DNA of 64,000 nucleotides, from positions 1,445,501 to 1,509,500 of the forward strand of contig JAGTXX020000006.1 in NCBI GenBank assembly GCA_019044685.2, read 5' to 3'. This stretch comes from Nannochloris sp. 'desiccata'. Taxonomy: Eukaryota; Chlorophyta; Trebouxiophyceae; Chlorellales; Chlorellaceae. Below the pieces are notes generated by a model, which had not been told where the DNA came from, searched no databases, and was given only the letters and a program-made list of their open reading frames with translations. Made by a program: the position numbers and the translations under genes. How positions within the stretch are numbered: position 1 is the first letter of the stretch; each line of letters begins with the position of its first letter. Positions 20,769 to 32,400 of this stretch are shown here, in pieces.

Positions 20769-22562
20769 ATGTTATCAGCTGGGATGCCCACATGCACTAG
20801 AGGCCTGCAATGCGTCAAGTAAATATCTTAAATTATCAAAACACTCTTCTTCATAACCTGCAATACATGCTGATCACCGACTTAATTACGAATTCTGCCC
20901 CATTCTTCTATTTCCAGGTTTTGCCGTCCCCGAGGCGTTGGTGTCCGGCTAGGCCGTGGTTATCGCGCTTTAACCACTTCCACAACCACTACAACAGCAT
21001 CTAGTGGCAGTGGTACAGCCGCAACGGAGGAACCCCCCAAGCAGCTATCTAAACGTCAGCAGAAAAAACAGCAGCAGCAGCAAGGCGGTGGTGGTGGCGG
21101 CAGTGGTAAGGCAGATGTCCGTGCAGTTACCCCTCGCAGCGAAGATTTCTCTCGCTGGTACCTTGACGTCGTCCGTGAATGTCAGCTTGCTGATTATGGC
21201 CCTGTCCGTGGTACCATGGTTATTCGTCCTTATGGTTATGCCCTTTGGGAAGGCATTCAGTCTCATCTTGACGCTGAATTTAAAGCCACCGGCCATCAAA
21301 ATGCCTATTTCCCTCAGCTTATCCCCCTCTCTTTTTTACAAAAAGAAGCAGAACACGTTGAAGGATTCGCTCCTGAGCTTGCTTTGGTAACGAAAGGTGG
21401 AGGCAAAGATTTAGAAGAACCTCTTGTAGTGCGTCCAACTTCGGAGACTATTGTTAATCATATGTTTGCTCAATGGGTTCAATCTTACCGTGATTTACCT
21501 TTATTAATCAACCAGTGGGCGAATGTACATCGTTGGGAGATGCGTACTCGTCCATTTGTGCGTACATTAGAATTTTTATGGCAAGAAGGACATACCGCTC
21601 ATGCTACTCCGGAAGAAGCCGAAGAAGAAACTATCAAAATGCTGCGCGTGTATGAACGTTTTGCAAAAGATGTAGCTGCTATGCCAGTTGTAGCTGGTAG
21701 AAAATCTCGCAGAGAGTCCTTTGCAGGTGCAAATTGCACCTATACCATTGAAGCCATGATGGGTGACCGTAGAGCCCTGCAAGCTGGCACCTCCCACAAT
21801 TTGGGAGATAACTTCGCTCGTGCTTTTAATACACGATATTTAGCTGAAGACGGCGAGCTCAAATTTGTACATCAGAGTTCTTGGGGTGTTAGTACAAGAA
21901 TGGTCGGTGGAATAATCATGACCCATGGAGACGACGCTGGTTTACAATTACCCCCTCGTTTGGCTCCAATTCAAGTTGTTATTATCCCTATTTTAAAGAA
22001 AGGTGCTGATGCTGATGCAGTGCTCAACGCAGTCGCTGATATGGAGACCGCTTTGAAGGCTGCCGGCGTTCGTGTTAAGATAGATGCCTCTGCAGATCGC
22101 ACACCAGGCTGGAAATTTAACAATTACGAAATGCTTGGCATTCCCGTCCGCGTCGAGGTGGGCCCTAGGGATGTAGAAGGAGGTACCTGTGTGCTTGCCC
22201 GCCGTGATGTTAGCGGTAAGGACGGGAAAGAAATGGGCGTGCCTCTTGAATCTGGAGCATTTGTAGCTAGAGTACAAGGTCTTTTGGAGGAAGTGCAAGC
22301 CGGTTTATTAGCTAAAGCTACTGAGTTTAGAGATGCTAATATTGTTGATGTGACTTCTTATGATGAGCTCAAGGCGGCCATTGCTGATGGCAAATGGGCA
22401 CGTGGGGCTTGGGCTGGTACCGATGAAGAAGAAGATCAAGTGAAGGAAGATACACAAGCTACGTTAAGATGCTTCCCCTTCGAGCAGCCGCTGCATAGTG
22501 GCGTGTGTTTGTTCTCTGGGCGACCGGCAACTGAAGCCGCTATCTTTAGCAAAGCTTACTAG
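20769..22562 (+). CDS. Organellar prolyl-tRNA synthetase (eukaryote/archaeal-type)
   Basis: This class II synthetase charges tRNA-Pro. A 50-nt exon (20769-20818) encodes the start of a targeting peptide (MLSAGMPTCTRGLQCV); exon 2 is 20918-22562, with a 99-nt intron between. The joined protein has 564 residues. Following a Thr/Ser-rich transit region and a Gln/Gly linker, the catalytic core shows motif 1 (YFPQLIPLSFL), motif 2 (RTRPFVRTLEFLWQEGHTAH) and motif 3 (GGIIMTHGDDAGLQLPPR), then the anticodon-binding domain and the ProS-type C-terminal zinc-binding-like domain ending in the characteristic aromatic residue (SKAY). Plants use one such enzyme in both chloroplasts and mitochondria, and the leader suggests the same here. 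The very short first exon before a long exon is typical of this window. Confidence 0.9.
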
Positions 22563-22813
22563 AATTATTGATTATTTTAAGTTTTCTGATCACTGTAATA
22601 CTAGCATTGTAGAAATATGCCTGAGCTGTCAAACTAGAAAAAAATGTCACGAAATTCGCTAGAACGGATACGATGTTTTTCAAGCTAATGTCGGACTTCA
22701 ATTCAAGGATAAGATGGAAAGGCTCTGTGCTTCATCGCCAAGTGAAGCAGCTCAACTGTGGGTGTAAACTCCGATTCGTCCTTTTCTGATTATTTGCGAG
22801 TTTACCTGTAAAG

Positions 22814-25294
22814 ATGGTGGCCGCAATGCACATGTCCCTTGTTCAGCAGAAGGCCGCTTGCCTCGGCAAGTCTACCAATGCCAAGCAGACATTGTCTGCC
22901 TTCAGGGCCGTCCGTCCCGCCCAGCGCGCTATGGTTATCAGGGCCTCCAGCGCTGCTGTTGCCCCTCCCGCAACTGGCGAGATCAAGGAGAAGAACGCTG
23001 AGTTGGCTATCAACGGTGAGAATCAAGATGGCTTACGATGGGCAACTGCCCACCCAGAATGTGCCATTAATTGTCTAATCCACACCCTACGATTGTTTAG
23101 TACTTTTATAAGCAACAACTTTGGGCCCTTGGTATGTTGTTGCGGTGGCGCACAGCGCTGCCCAAGGCATGCCCTCCAACCAGAATACTGACCCAATTCC
23201 TCCTTATCTTGCAGCCATCCGCTTCTTGGCCATCGATGGTGTCAACAAGGTAGGTTTTCGAGCATTTCTATGGAAAATGCCCCAGGAAAACTGCTCAAAA
23301 AGTATGGTGCATCTTCTCACATGTTCTATTTTCGAATCTCTCAACCTTTGCAGGCTAACTCTGGCCATCCCGGTCTTCCCATGGGCTGCGCTCCCATGTC
23401 TTATGTCCTGTTCAAGGAGTTTGTCACTGCCGACCCCAAGGACCCCAAGTGGACCAACCGCGACCGCTTTGTCCTCTCTGCTGGTCACGGCTCCATGCTC
23501 CAGTACTCTCTCCTCCACTTGCTCGGCTATGACATGGGCATTGAAGACCTCAAACAGTTCCGTCAGTGGGGATCCAAGACCCCTGGTCACCCCGAGAATT
23601 TCCTTACCCAGGGTGTTGAGGTCACCACCGGCCCCCTCGGCCAGGGAATTGCCAACGGTGTTGGTCTTGCCCTTGCTGAGAAGCACTTGGCTGCCCGTTT
23701 CAACAAGCCCGGTATGGATCTCGTTGACAACTACACCTACGTTATCATGGGTGATGGTTGCAACATGGAGGGTATTTCTTCTGAGGCCGCATCTCTTGCT
23801 GGCCATTGGGGACTTGGCAAGCTCATTGCCCTTTATGATGACAACAGAATCTCCATTGACGGACACACCGAGATCTCTTTCACCGAAGATGTCTGCGCTC
23901 GTTATGAGGCTATGGGATGGCACGTCCAGCACGTCAAGGATGGAAACCACGACCTTGATGGCATGAAAAATGCTATCGCCACCGCCAAGTCTGTCACCGA
24001 CAAGCCTTCTCTTATCAAAATCTCTACCTTGATTGGATACGGATCCCCTAACAAGGCTGATTCCCACGATGTCCACGGTGCCCCTCTCGGTGCTGCTGAG
24101 ACTGCTGCTACCCGTGAGGCTCTTAAATGGCCTTATGGTGAGTTTGAGGTTCCCCAAGAGGCCTATGCCCAGTTTGCCAACTCTTTTGGCAAGCGCGGAG
24201 CTGATGCCCACGCTGCCTGGAACAAGATTGCCGCTGACTACAAGGGCAAGTACCCTGAAGAATGGGCCGAGTACGAGAGCATTGCCTCTGGCAAGCTCCC
24301 TGCTGGATGGGAAAAGTCTCTCCCCACCTTCACCTCTGCTGACAAGGGCTTGGCTACCCGTCTCCACTCTCAGACCATGTTGAACGCTCTTGCTAGTGTC
24401 ATCCCCGGTTTCGTCGGTGGATCTGCCGATCTTGCTCCTTCCAACATGACCTTGATGAAGCAGTTTGGTGATTTCCAAAAGGATACCCCTGCTGAACGCA
24501 ACATCCGTTATGGTGTCCGTGAGCACGCCATGGGTGCCATTTCTAACGCAATTGCCTTGTACGCACCTGGATTCGTCCCCTATTGCGCTACTTTCTTCAT
24601 CTTCTCTGATTACATGCGTAACGCTATGCGTATGGCTGCTATCTCAGAGGCTGGAGGTCTTTTCGTTATGACCCACGACTCCATTGGTCTCGGTGAGGAT
24701 GGCCCTACCCATCAGCCTATTGAGCACTTGGCCTCTTTCCGCGCTATGCCCAACATGCTTACCATGCGTCCCGGTGACGGTACCGAGACTGCTGGTTGCT
24801 ACAAGGTCGCTGTCGAGAACACCAACGGTCAGAACGCCAAAAACATCAAGCGCCCTGCTACCCTGGTCTTCTCTCGCCAAGGAATGCCCAACATGGATAC
24901 CACCTCTATTGATGGAGTGTCCAAGGGTGCTTACACCGTCCACGGTAGTGATGTCGCCAAGCCTGACTGCATCCTGATCGGTACCGGCTCTGAGCTCATG
25001 CTCGCTGTCGAGGCCGCTCAGAAGCTCGAGGGTGAAGGCAAAAAGGTCCGTGTTGTTTCCATGCCTTGCTGGGAGTTGTTCGATGAGCAGCCCAAGAGCT
25101 ACCGCGATACTGTCCTTATCCCTGGTGTCCCCAAGGTCTCTATTGAGGCTGGATCTACTCAGGGATGGCACAAGTATGCAGATATCCCCATTGGTGTTGA
25201 TGATTTTGGCGCCTCTGCTCCCGCTCCCAAACTTTATGAGGAGTATGGTATCACCACTGACGCTATGGTCAAGGCTGCCAAGTCCCTTATGTAA
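22814..25294 (+). CDS. Transketolase, plastid
   Basis: Transketolase moves two-carbon units between sugar phosphates with thiamine diphosphate and is central to the Calvin cycle and oxidative pentose phosphate pathway. Three exons (22814-23015, 23215-23249, 23354-25294), with introns of 199 and 104 nt, encode 725 residues. Exon 1 is a chloroplast transit peptide; the 35-nt second exon encodes [11 protein letters not shown] and the third begins [15 protein letters not shown]. Also visible are the cofactor-binding [30 protein letters not shown] at the C-terminus and the central [19 protein letters not shown]. Codon choice is strikingly biased to C- and G-ending codons (CTC, GTC, ACC, AAG, GGT/GGC), unlike most neighbours, suggesting very high expression. 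No other transketolase is in view. Confidence 0.95.
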
Positions 25295-25662
25295 AGCATG
25301 TGCGCATTTAAATTTGGGTTATTAAACAATAAACAGGATCGCTGGTGTGATGGTCGAAAATTTGTATTAAATTTTTACCGGCTGTGCAACTGCATCAGCG
25401 GTGCTCGAGATTCTCTATAATTCTTTTTTGATTCTGTGCTTGTGTTTTTACTACTATGAACTGATGGGAGGTGTGTGTTTTGCCGACCACTTTTGGGTTT
25501 CCGTTTTGCTAGGTTCCGCTATTGTAACATTTTTAACAATACAAAAAATAGAATAAAATACAACCAATCAAAGACTGACGGGTTTCATAGCGGAGCAAGG
25601 TAAATATATATCAAAAAATTTCCATCTAAAATAATTTTTACCCCCTTTTTTTCCCCTCTTCA
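25295..25662. other. intergenic region between convergent genes
   Basis: These 368 bp are the facing 3' flanks of transketolase and phosphoacetylglucosamine mutase. They are AT-rich, with homopolymer runs near 25640-25660. No coding or RNA gene is visible. Confidence 0.5.
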
Positions 25663-27294
25663 CTATGGTTCAGGTCCAACTCCACCAGCAAACTGATGCA
25701 CTGCCTTGGCCACACTCCGTGCCAACTTCTCCATCTCCTCTACAGAGTCAGCTTCCGCGTAGACTCGTACCACATCTTCGGTTCCAGACGGTCTTACAAA
25801 CGATCTCCCTCCAGGTACTCCAGCTATCAGACCGTCGATTTTCTCTTGTAAAGCCTTGGGCTCGGCAACACGTCGTTCAGCATCAGTTGTTGAAATTATA
25901 GAGCGGTCGGCAACTCGGACCTTCAGTTGACGGGACGGTAAGTCTGCATATAATTGAGACCACTGCTCTAAAGACCATTTCTTGCGTCGTAAAGCAGCTT
26001 CCACCATTAATATTCCACTGACGGCATCACCCACAGCTGCGTTGATGACGTTGTTTAAAGCTAAGAGTTCAGCAGCAGCGCTGTTTTCCGCTGCAACTGC
26101 AACGAGCGCTTTTAAAAAGGATGATTTGAAGAGGACAGTTCCATGTCCATTGGCTTCAAAATAAATTCCAGCGTCAAAGGCATGGGCAGCTTCGTGTAAA
26201 AATTTGACTCCGGTGGGGGTCACTGCCACGTCACAGTCAATGCTTTCTTTTAAAAATCTAGTTGAAGCGCCATTTGCATAAGCAGTTTGTACGACGCCCA
26301 CAGAAGAGGTTCTTAAATTACCAGGAAGCTGGGATACAAGGTCTTTAATCAGGCCTGCAGCTAATGCGGCAATCTTATCTCCGTCAAGAAGAATAACATT
26401 TTTAGACTTGCTGTCACCATTGCCGCTTTCTTCATTGCCGTCAGGGAGAGGGCTGAAATAGACTAAACGATCAGCATCTCCATCTACAGCACAGCATCTC
26501 GCTCCAGCAGGAATATCATGAAAACTGTCTGGTGTAGTACGATTATTCTGTACAAAATCTGATCCGCACCCGCCATTCAAAATTCCCTCTCCGATATTTC
26601 TGAGCTCTAATTTTAAGCCAGCTGCTTCAAGATGAGGAACTAATGAACCGATTTTAGGTCCGCCGACACCATTTGCACAATCTACATACAGTGTCATGGG
26701 GGGGTCAGCTTTCCCGGCAAGCTCCAAGAAGGCCGAAGAAAGAACAGAGTAGTAATCGTCTTCGCCCGCTGGCAGATTTTGGTTGGTTCGCATTACAGCC
26801 CAGTGCAGCTGAGGGGTGGTGAGTAGACCCAGGAATTTAGGTTCTGCCCCAACGCAGCGGACACCTGCGGCAGCGGCTTCAGCCAGCTCAGGGCCTGAAG
26901 GCCGAGTGTCGTGGGCAATGAGCACGGTGCCTGTGGCATCAGTGACCCCTTCCTTCTCCATAAATTCTAAAACGAGACGAGCAAGCGCTTCATCGGATTC
27001 AGCATTGGCAAATTCATCGGCAATAGGTTCAAAAGGTTGTTGTAACATCTCTCCAGTAGGCTCTACCATTTTGATTCCATTGTCGGGGGCCGGATTGTGA
27101 GAAGCAGTGAGACAAATGCCAGTTACCTTTGTTTCTTTCTGGACCAGAGCGCGGATCGCCATCAATATTCCACACCTGAACATGGTGGAGTGGAGAAGAT
27201 GGGCTTCAGCCCTGTATCCAGCTGTTCCATATCTGGGATTGAAATCTGATGGCTTGGGAAATTTCTGGCTTGCTTCCAAGATCGCAGCCTGCAT
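25663..27294 (-). CDS. Phosphoacetylglucosamine mutase (AGM1/PAGM)
   Basis: This cytosolic enzyme converts N-acetylglucosamine-6-phosphate to the 1-phosphate in UDP-GlcNAc synthesis, feeding protein glycosylation and GPI anchors. The single exon encodes 543 residues. All four alpha-D-phosphohexomutase landmarks are present: the phosphoserine loop TASHNPAPDNG, the metal loop VDGDADRLVY, the sugar-binding loop region EANGHGTVLFK and the phosphate-binding FVRPSGTEDVVRVY near the C-terminus. The domain order and the position of the serine loop close to residue 63 fit AGM1 rather than phosphoglucomutase or phosphomannomutase. No transit peptide is evident, and there is no intron. Confidence 0.93.
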   Translation of the reverse strand: MQAAILEASQKFPKPSDFNPRYGTAGYRAEAHLLHSTMFRCGILMAIRALVQKETKVTGICLTASHNPAPDNGIKMVEPTGEMLQQPFEPIADEFANAESDEALARLVLEFMEKEGVTDATGTVLIAHDTRPSGPELAEAAAAGVRCVGAEPKFLGLLTTPQLHWAVMRTNQNLPAGEDDYYSVLSSAFLELAGKADPPMTLYVDCANGVGGPKIGSLVPHLEAAGLKLELRNIGEGILNGGCGSDFVQNNRTTPDSFHDIPAGARCCAVDGDADRLVYFSPLPDGNEESGNGDSKSKNVILLDGDKIAALAAGLIKDLVSQLPGNLRTSSVGVVQTAYANGASTRFLKESIDCDVAVTPTGVKFLHEAAHAFDAGIYFEANGHGTVLFKSSFLKALVAVAAENSAAAELLALNNVINAAVGDAVSGILMVEAALRRKKWSLEQWSQLYADLPSRQLKVRVADRSIISTTDAERRVAEPKALQEKIDGLIAGVPGGRSFVRPSGTEDVVRVYAEADSVEEMEKLARSVAKAVHQFAGGVGPEP

Positions 27295-27519
27295 CTTAAT
27301 TGTTGACTTTTAATTGAGTTTACAAACTAGTTGAATAATAAGTTGAATTGTTTTGATGTCATTTTTGAGCTTAAATGTCTCAACGTGCTTCAACTGCTGT
27401 GCTGTTGCTGCAGCTGCTGAGCGGTGTGTACTGCTGCTTTGATTTTACAATCCCTTTTTGCCCCCTTTTCCCTCTTCTTGCCATCAGGCACTCAATTGCG
27501 TAAAGGTCTCTCAATTGTC

Positions 27520-29265
27520 TTACATTCTCCTATTTAGAGACTTTCTAAAATTATATTGCCCGCTAGTTTTCAACATAAAGTACGTCCCTCCCCCTATGCC
27601 ACTTACTAAAATAAAAGCAAATTCCCATGAACTATAAAAATTACCCTGCTTTATTGCCCCTCCATTCATAGCAGTATTAATCTTCACACTACCACTCTTC
27701 CCTCGTACATTAGATGCTGTAGTACTATCATTATTGCTCCCACCAGCGCTATAAAAATTCACCAAAAATTTAAATACAGCCTCTTCATTCCAGCTCTTTT
27801 CTACAGAATTGTTATCTTGACTACTACTAGTAGGACTACTGCAAGTAGGACATAGTTCTTCTGGTGGCCATTGTATCTTTGGATACTCTGGATCTCCAGC
27901 AGAGGCTTCCTCTTCTTCTAATTTCAGCCGAGCGTTTACTAAATTATGTGTCGCCCACATCCAGAGCACAGCTTCTCTTTTAGTTTGCACCTTATCTGCA
28001 GCGAGCGTGCTTGCATGTTTGACAAAATTACGTGCACAATCACTGCATTGGAAGAAGTTTTTAGCAAAACCACGGATTGCAGTCATCCAACGAGCACCAC
28101 TGAGGGCGTCATTTTCCGGAAGACGTGCAGCTAGGGTGTGGAATAATTGCCATAAAGCGCAGGTATACCCACGACTTGAAGGGAGAGACCCTTTACATCC
28201 AGTCCAATCATTGAATTCAGTATCTCCACAAATTTTCACATCATGGAGCGCAGCAGGGAGCGCAGCATGCTCATTCCCCTCTGGCCAGGCGCTAATCAGC
28301 ACCTCGGCTGCGTTTTCTGCTCCCAGTCTACATCTCTCTACAGGATGTGAGTCTGCGAGAAGATCTATCCAATCTTCTAGCGCTTTGCGAGTGTCCATGC
28401 CACGTAATAATGAGGGTGCAGTGAGATATTCCCATGATTTGACGACTGCTCCCTCGATATCGTTCAGATCAACGCTCTGTTGAAAATTCAATGGTTTCAA
28501 AATTCGAAGATGCCCTGAAGGATCACCACTGTTGTTTTTAATACCTAAAGAAGATTTCATTTTGGCATTACTATTAGTAGTAGTATCTCCATTACCACTG
28601 TCAGAAGAAGAAAGGGTCCCTGGATCTAAAGGGACCCCCCCTAGTTCTTTCGAGATGGCGGCAATGGTGTTTTCTTTTGATCTCGGCGAGGGATCGATAC
28701 GAACTACGTTTTTAAGTTCATATGCAGAGAATTGTGCTGCTGTACCTAGAAACATTGTTGGATAGGATCTAATTTCGAATTTATCGCAGATATCAGGGTT
28801 ATCTGGGCAATCTACTCTGGCTACTGCTATTCGAGGAGTGGCCGAGCCTCGGGAACCTAGGTGGGCGGCAATTTCAGCATACGTTGGCTGAAAGGCTTTA
28901 CATACTGGACACCTGTAAATTAGTAATGAAATGAATTTGTATGATGAGGAAAGGGGGCGGGAAGGGTGAGAAACATAGGAGAGGGGAATTTTATACAGCA
29001 AAGGTGCTTTTTTTGCTCAGTGGCGAGGTGCAAAATGAGAGGCAAATAAAATAAGATTAGTGAAGTAGGATAAATTAAAGACTGACCAATGAGCATAGAA
29101 TTCCATTAATACTCGATCATAGTCTTTGAAAATCACGGTTAGTGAGTCTGAAAAATTAGCAGAGGTTATTTCTAAAAGGTGAGGATATTGATCAGCCGAT
29201 GCATGGTCTATACGAAGCAGAGTGAGGGCTAAGAGCCACACCACCCGCTTCAATCGACCCATCAT
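27520..29265 (-). CDS. Quiescin-sulfhydryl oxidase (QSOX), plant type
   Basis: QSOX makes disulfide bonds in secreted proteins by coupling a thioredoxin domain to an Erv/ALR flavin oxidase domain. Two exons, 29087-29265 and 27520-28912, flank a 174-nt intron (phase 2) and encode 523 residues. A signal peptide (VVWLLALTLLRIDHASA) is followed by a thioredoxin domain whose active site, WCPVC, is created at the splice junction (W60, C61, C64). Residues about 290-440 form the Erv domain, with CALWQLFHTLA, the redox pair in FQCSDCARNF, and a further CPTC. A single membrane helix near the C-terminus (EFAFILVSGIGGGTYFML) anchors it, as in Golgi-located QSOX. There is only one thioredoxin domain, as in plants and protists, unlike animals. 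It diverges from the DNA polymerase with 215 bp between starts. Confidence 0.92.
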
Positions 29266-29480
29266 TGCTTACTCTTATTTGAAAAATAAATAAATGATCA
29301 AAATATGTGTGGTTTTTGATGAATACAATTCTTTTAAATTTCGTCTCAGAAATTACAAACTCAGGGGGAAAAGGGACCCATATCAGAATTGGGCAGTGTT
29401 CCGCCTCAAAAGTATTAATTTTATTGCTGACAATCATTGCAGTATTAGGAAACCTCGGCATGTACTAACGGCTCAGCCAA

Positions 29481-32400
29481 ATGCCTTTAGCACCAATTCC
29501 ATCGTCCGAGTTGAAACTCTCGCTGAGTCGCTCCACATACAATTCTGGGGGCAGCTCGGCCATGTCAAGAAGAGAATTATCTAAGACTTTTTTTAGGACT
29601 CTTAATCGGGGCTCTGGCCTTAGTGGTCGCCCTTGGGATGCGAAAATATTCGCATTGGCTGGCAATAGTGGAAACTATCAATATCCAAGTTCATACGAAT
29701 ATTTTAGATCATATGCAGTCGGAGGGAACCCCGTTCGAAGCAGTGCGTCCGCTGCCCCTAGCAACGAGAAGACTGCTATGCGGGGTCTTAACGATCCAAT
29801 AATGCAAAAGAATGTAGATTCACTAAGAGCAAAAGATCGAGAGCGCCTTAGAGCTGATGTAGTCGTTGACCACCGTGCTAAAAGCAGATTTGAAAGGCAT
29901 AATTATCGCGTGGATGTTGCATCTCCCATTTTTCAAGGCACCCATCTTCCTGCGGCAGCTGCTGGTACGCCAATGGCAGCCTCTTCTAGTGCTCTATTTA
30001 CACCAGCCCAAATTTCCAAAGGATCTGGAGCTTCCTCCACCTCAACAACCAATAGCAGCAGTAATGGCAGCAGTAATGGCAGCAGTAATGGCAGCAGCAG
30101 CAGTAGCAATGGAACAACGACCCCAGTGGCAAGCTTCCACACGACGGCAACTAAACCCATCAAGTCCACCACCATCACTGCTGAAAAACCTTTAAGTGAC
30201 GACGAAGACTTCGAATTAAATGTTTCCGATGAAGTTGTAGCTACTGTGTATAAAAATGAACCGCCACCAGATGTATATGTAGTTAATACCATAGCAGATG
30301 CTCGTCGGATTGCAGCTCGATTAGCTTCATCTGAATTATCAAGTAGACTCTTTGCCTGCGATACTGAGGTAATGGATATAGATTTGAAAAGGCATTCTCC
30401 ATGTTGTCATGGACATGTGATTTGTTTCTCTATTTATTGTGGACCGGACGTGGACTTTAGCCTAGATTCTAACAGCAGTAGCATTAGCAATACCAGCGGT
30501 GCCTCTAGCGGGGCAACTCTTTTCAGGTCTATGCTGTGGGTTGATACGTATTTAGATGGCGACGAAGCCAAATCAGAAGAAGTAGCTGGTATTATCGACG
30601 CATTCCGTCCATTTTGGGAATCAGAATCAATCAAAAAAGTATGGCACAATTACTCTTTTGATCGACATGTGATGGAGCGGCTCGGTGTAAAAATGAACGG
30701 ATTTGATGGAGATACCATGCATATGGCTCGTTTGTGGGATTCTAGTCGTGTAGGACGTGGTGGATACTCTCTAGAAGCGTTATCTTCTGACGAGAATCTC
30801 ATGGGAGCCACTGCATCAGGAGATGTGAGAGGTAAAGTCTCGATGAAGAAACTTTTCGGAAAACCTAATTTAAAGAAAGATGGAACAGAGGGTAAATTAA
30901 CGGTATTGCCACCTGTTCACGAGCTTCAACGTGGGGAAGATACGCACTGGAGGTGGGTGAATTACTCTGCCTATGATGCAAAATCTACTTGGGACTTGCA
31001 TGCAGCTTTAGAGTCAGAGCTGCGAGAGGAACCAGCAAAGCTGGATGAGGCTGTCGCGGCTGCATATGCCCGTTCAGGGATAGTAATTGAGACTTTATGG
31101 GATTTATACCGTGCTACATGGCGTCCATTTGGAGATCTTTTAACTGATATGGAAGCAGCAGGGATGGCTGTAGATAGAGCTCACTTGGCAGAGGCACAGG
31201 AACGAGCAGTGAGGGAAGAGGAAGAAGCAAAAATGAGGTTCCGTAATTGGGCAACGTCAAAAGTAGCTGATGCTGCGTATATGAATGTAGGATCGGGACC
31301 TCAGGTTTCACAGCTGCTATTTGGAGGGGTAGATAATAGGTGGAATGAGAAGCCCGGCGTCCCGTTGGAGCGGACTTTTAAGGTACCGAATCAATTGCCA
31401 CCAGAAGAAGGCAAGAAGCCTAAAAAGAATATGGATATAACCCTACATAATGTATGGGGTAAAATTCAAAAATCTCCTCTTGTTCCTGATATTTATACCC
31501 CTTCTGGTGTCCCCGCCTGCTCAACTCCGGTATTAAAGACCCTTGCTGGAAAACCCGGCCGTGCACGTAAAGCTTTAGCAGATATAGGTGCTGCAAACGA
31601 AGCTGTAAACGGCGCAGCTGGTCTAGAAGCCCTTCGTGATGATTTTGATGATGATGGCGCCACTCCGTGGTCAACCGACGATGCCGAGATTGCAAAATTA
31701 CAAATTGAACGACAAGAAGCATTAAGGGAACGTACGCCCAAAGAAATGGCTGACATTGGAGAGAAGAATGGATATGGAAAGCTATTTCAGTATTTCCCTA
31801 CTGTTCCTGATGGTCTTGCTGCCTGTGCAGCAGTTGATAGCTTAATTGACGCCTCCGCCATAGATACTTTACTTTCTAATTTTATTATTCCTCTACAATC
31901 TGATGATATCTCCAAACCGGATGCTTCTGGAGTGTACCGTGTCCACTGCTCTTTGAATATCAACACAGAGACAGGACGTCTTTCCGCTCGTAGGCCAAAT
32001 TTACAAAATCAACCTGCTTTAGAAAAAGATCGCTATAGGGTACGGAAGGCCTTTACCGCAGATAGAAAGGCTGGCAAAACTTTAATTGTAGCAGATTATG
32101 GGCAATTAGAGTTGCGTATTTTAGCACATATGGCGAATTGCCAGTCTATGTTGACTGCCTTCAAACTTGGAGGCGATTTCCATTCTCGAACTGCTCTTGG
32201 TATGTACGACCACATTCAAGATGCAATAGCCAAAGGAAATTGTCTATTAGAATGGGATGGAGTCGCTGAGGATGGGAGTTACACCCCGCCACCTGTGCCG
32301 TTATTAAAAGACCTGTACGGAGCGGAACGTCGTAGAGCAAAGGTACTTAATTTCTCTATTGCTTACGGAAAAACGGCCCATGGGTTGAGTAAAGATTGGG

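Noticed and set aside
23204..24526. 440-codon minus-strand frame opposite transketolase
   Set aside because: It mirrors the strongly biased codons of transketolase; antisense frames stay open in such genes. The plus-strand product is certain.
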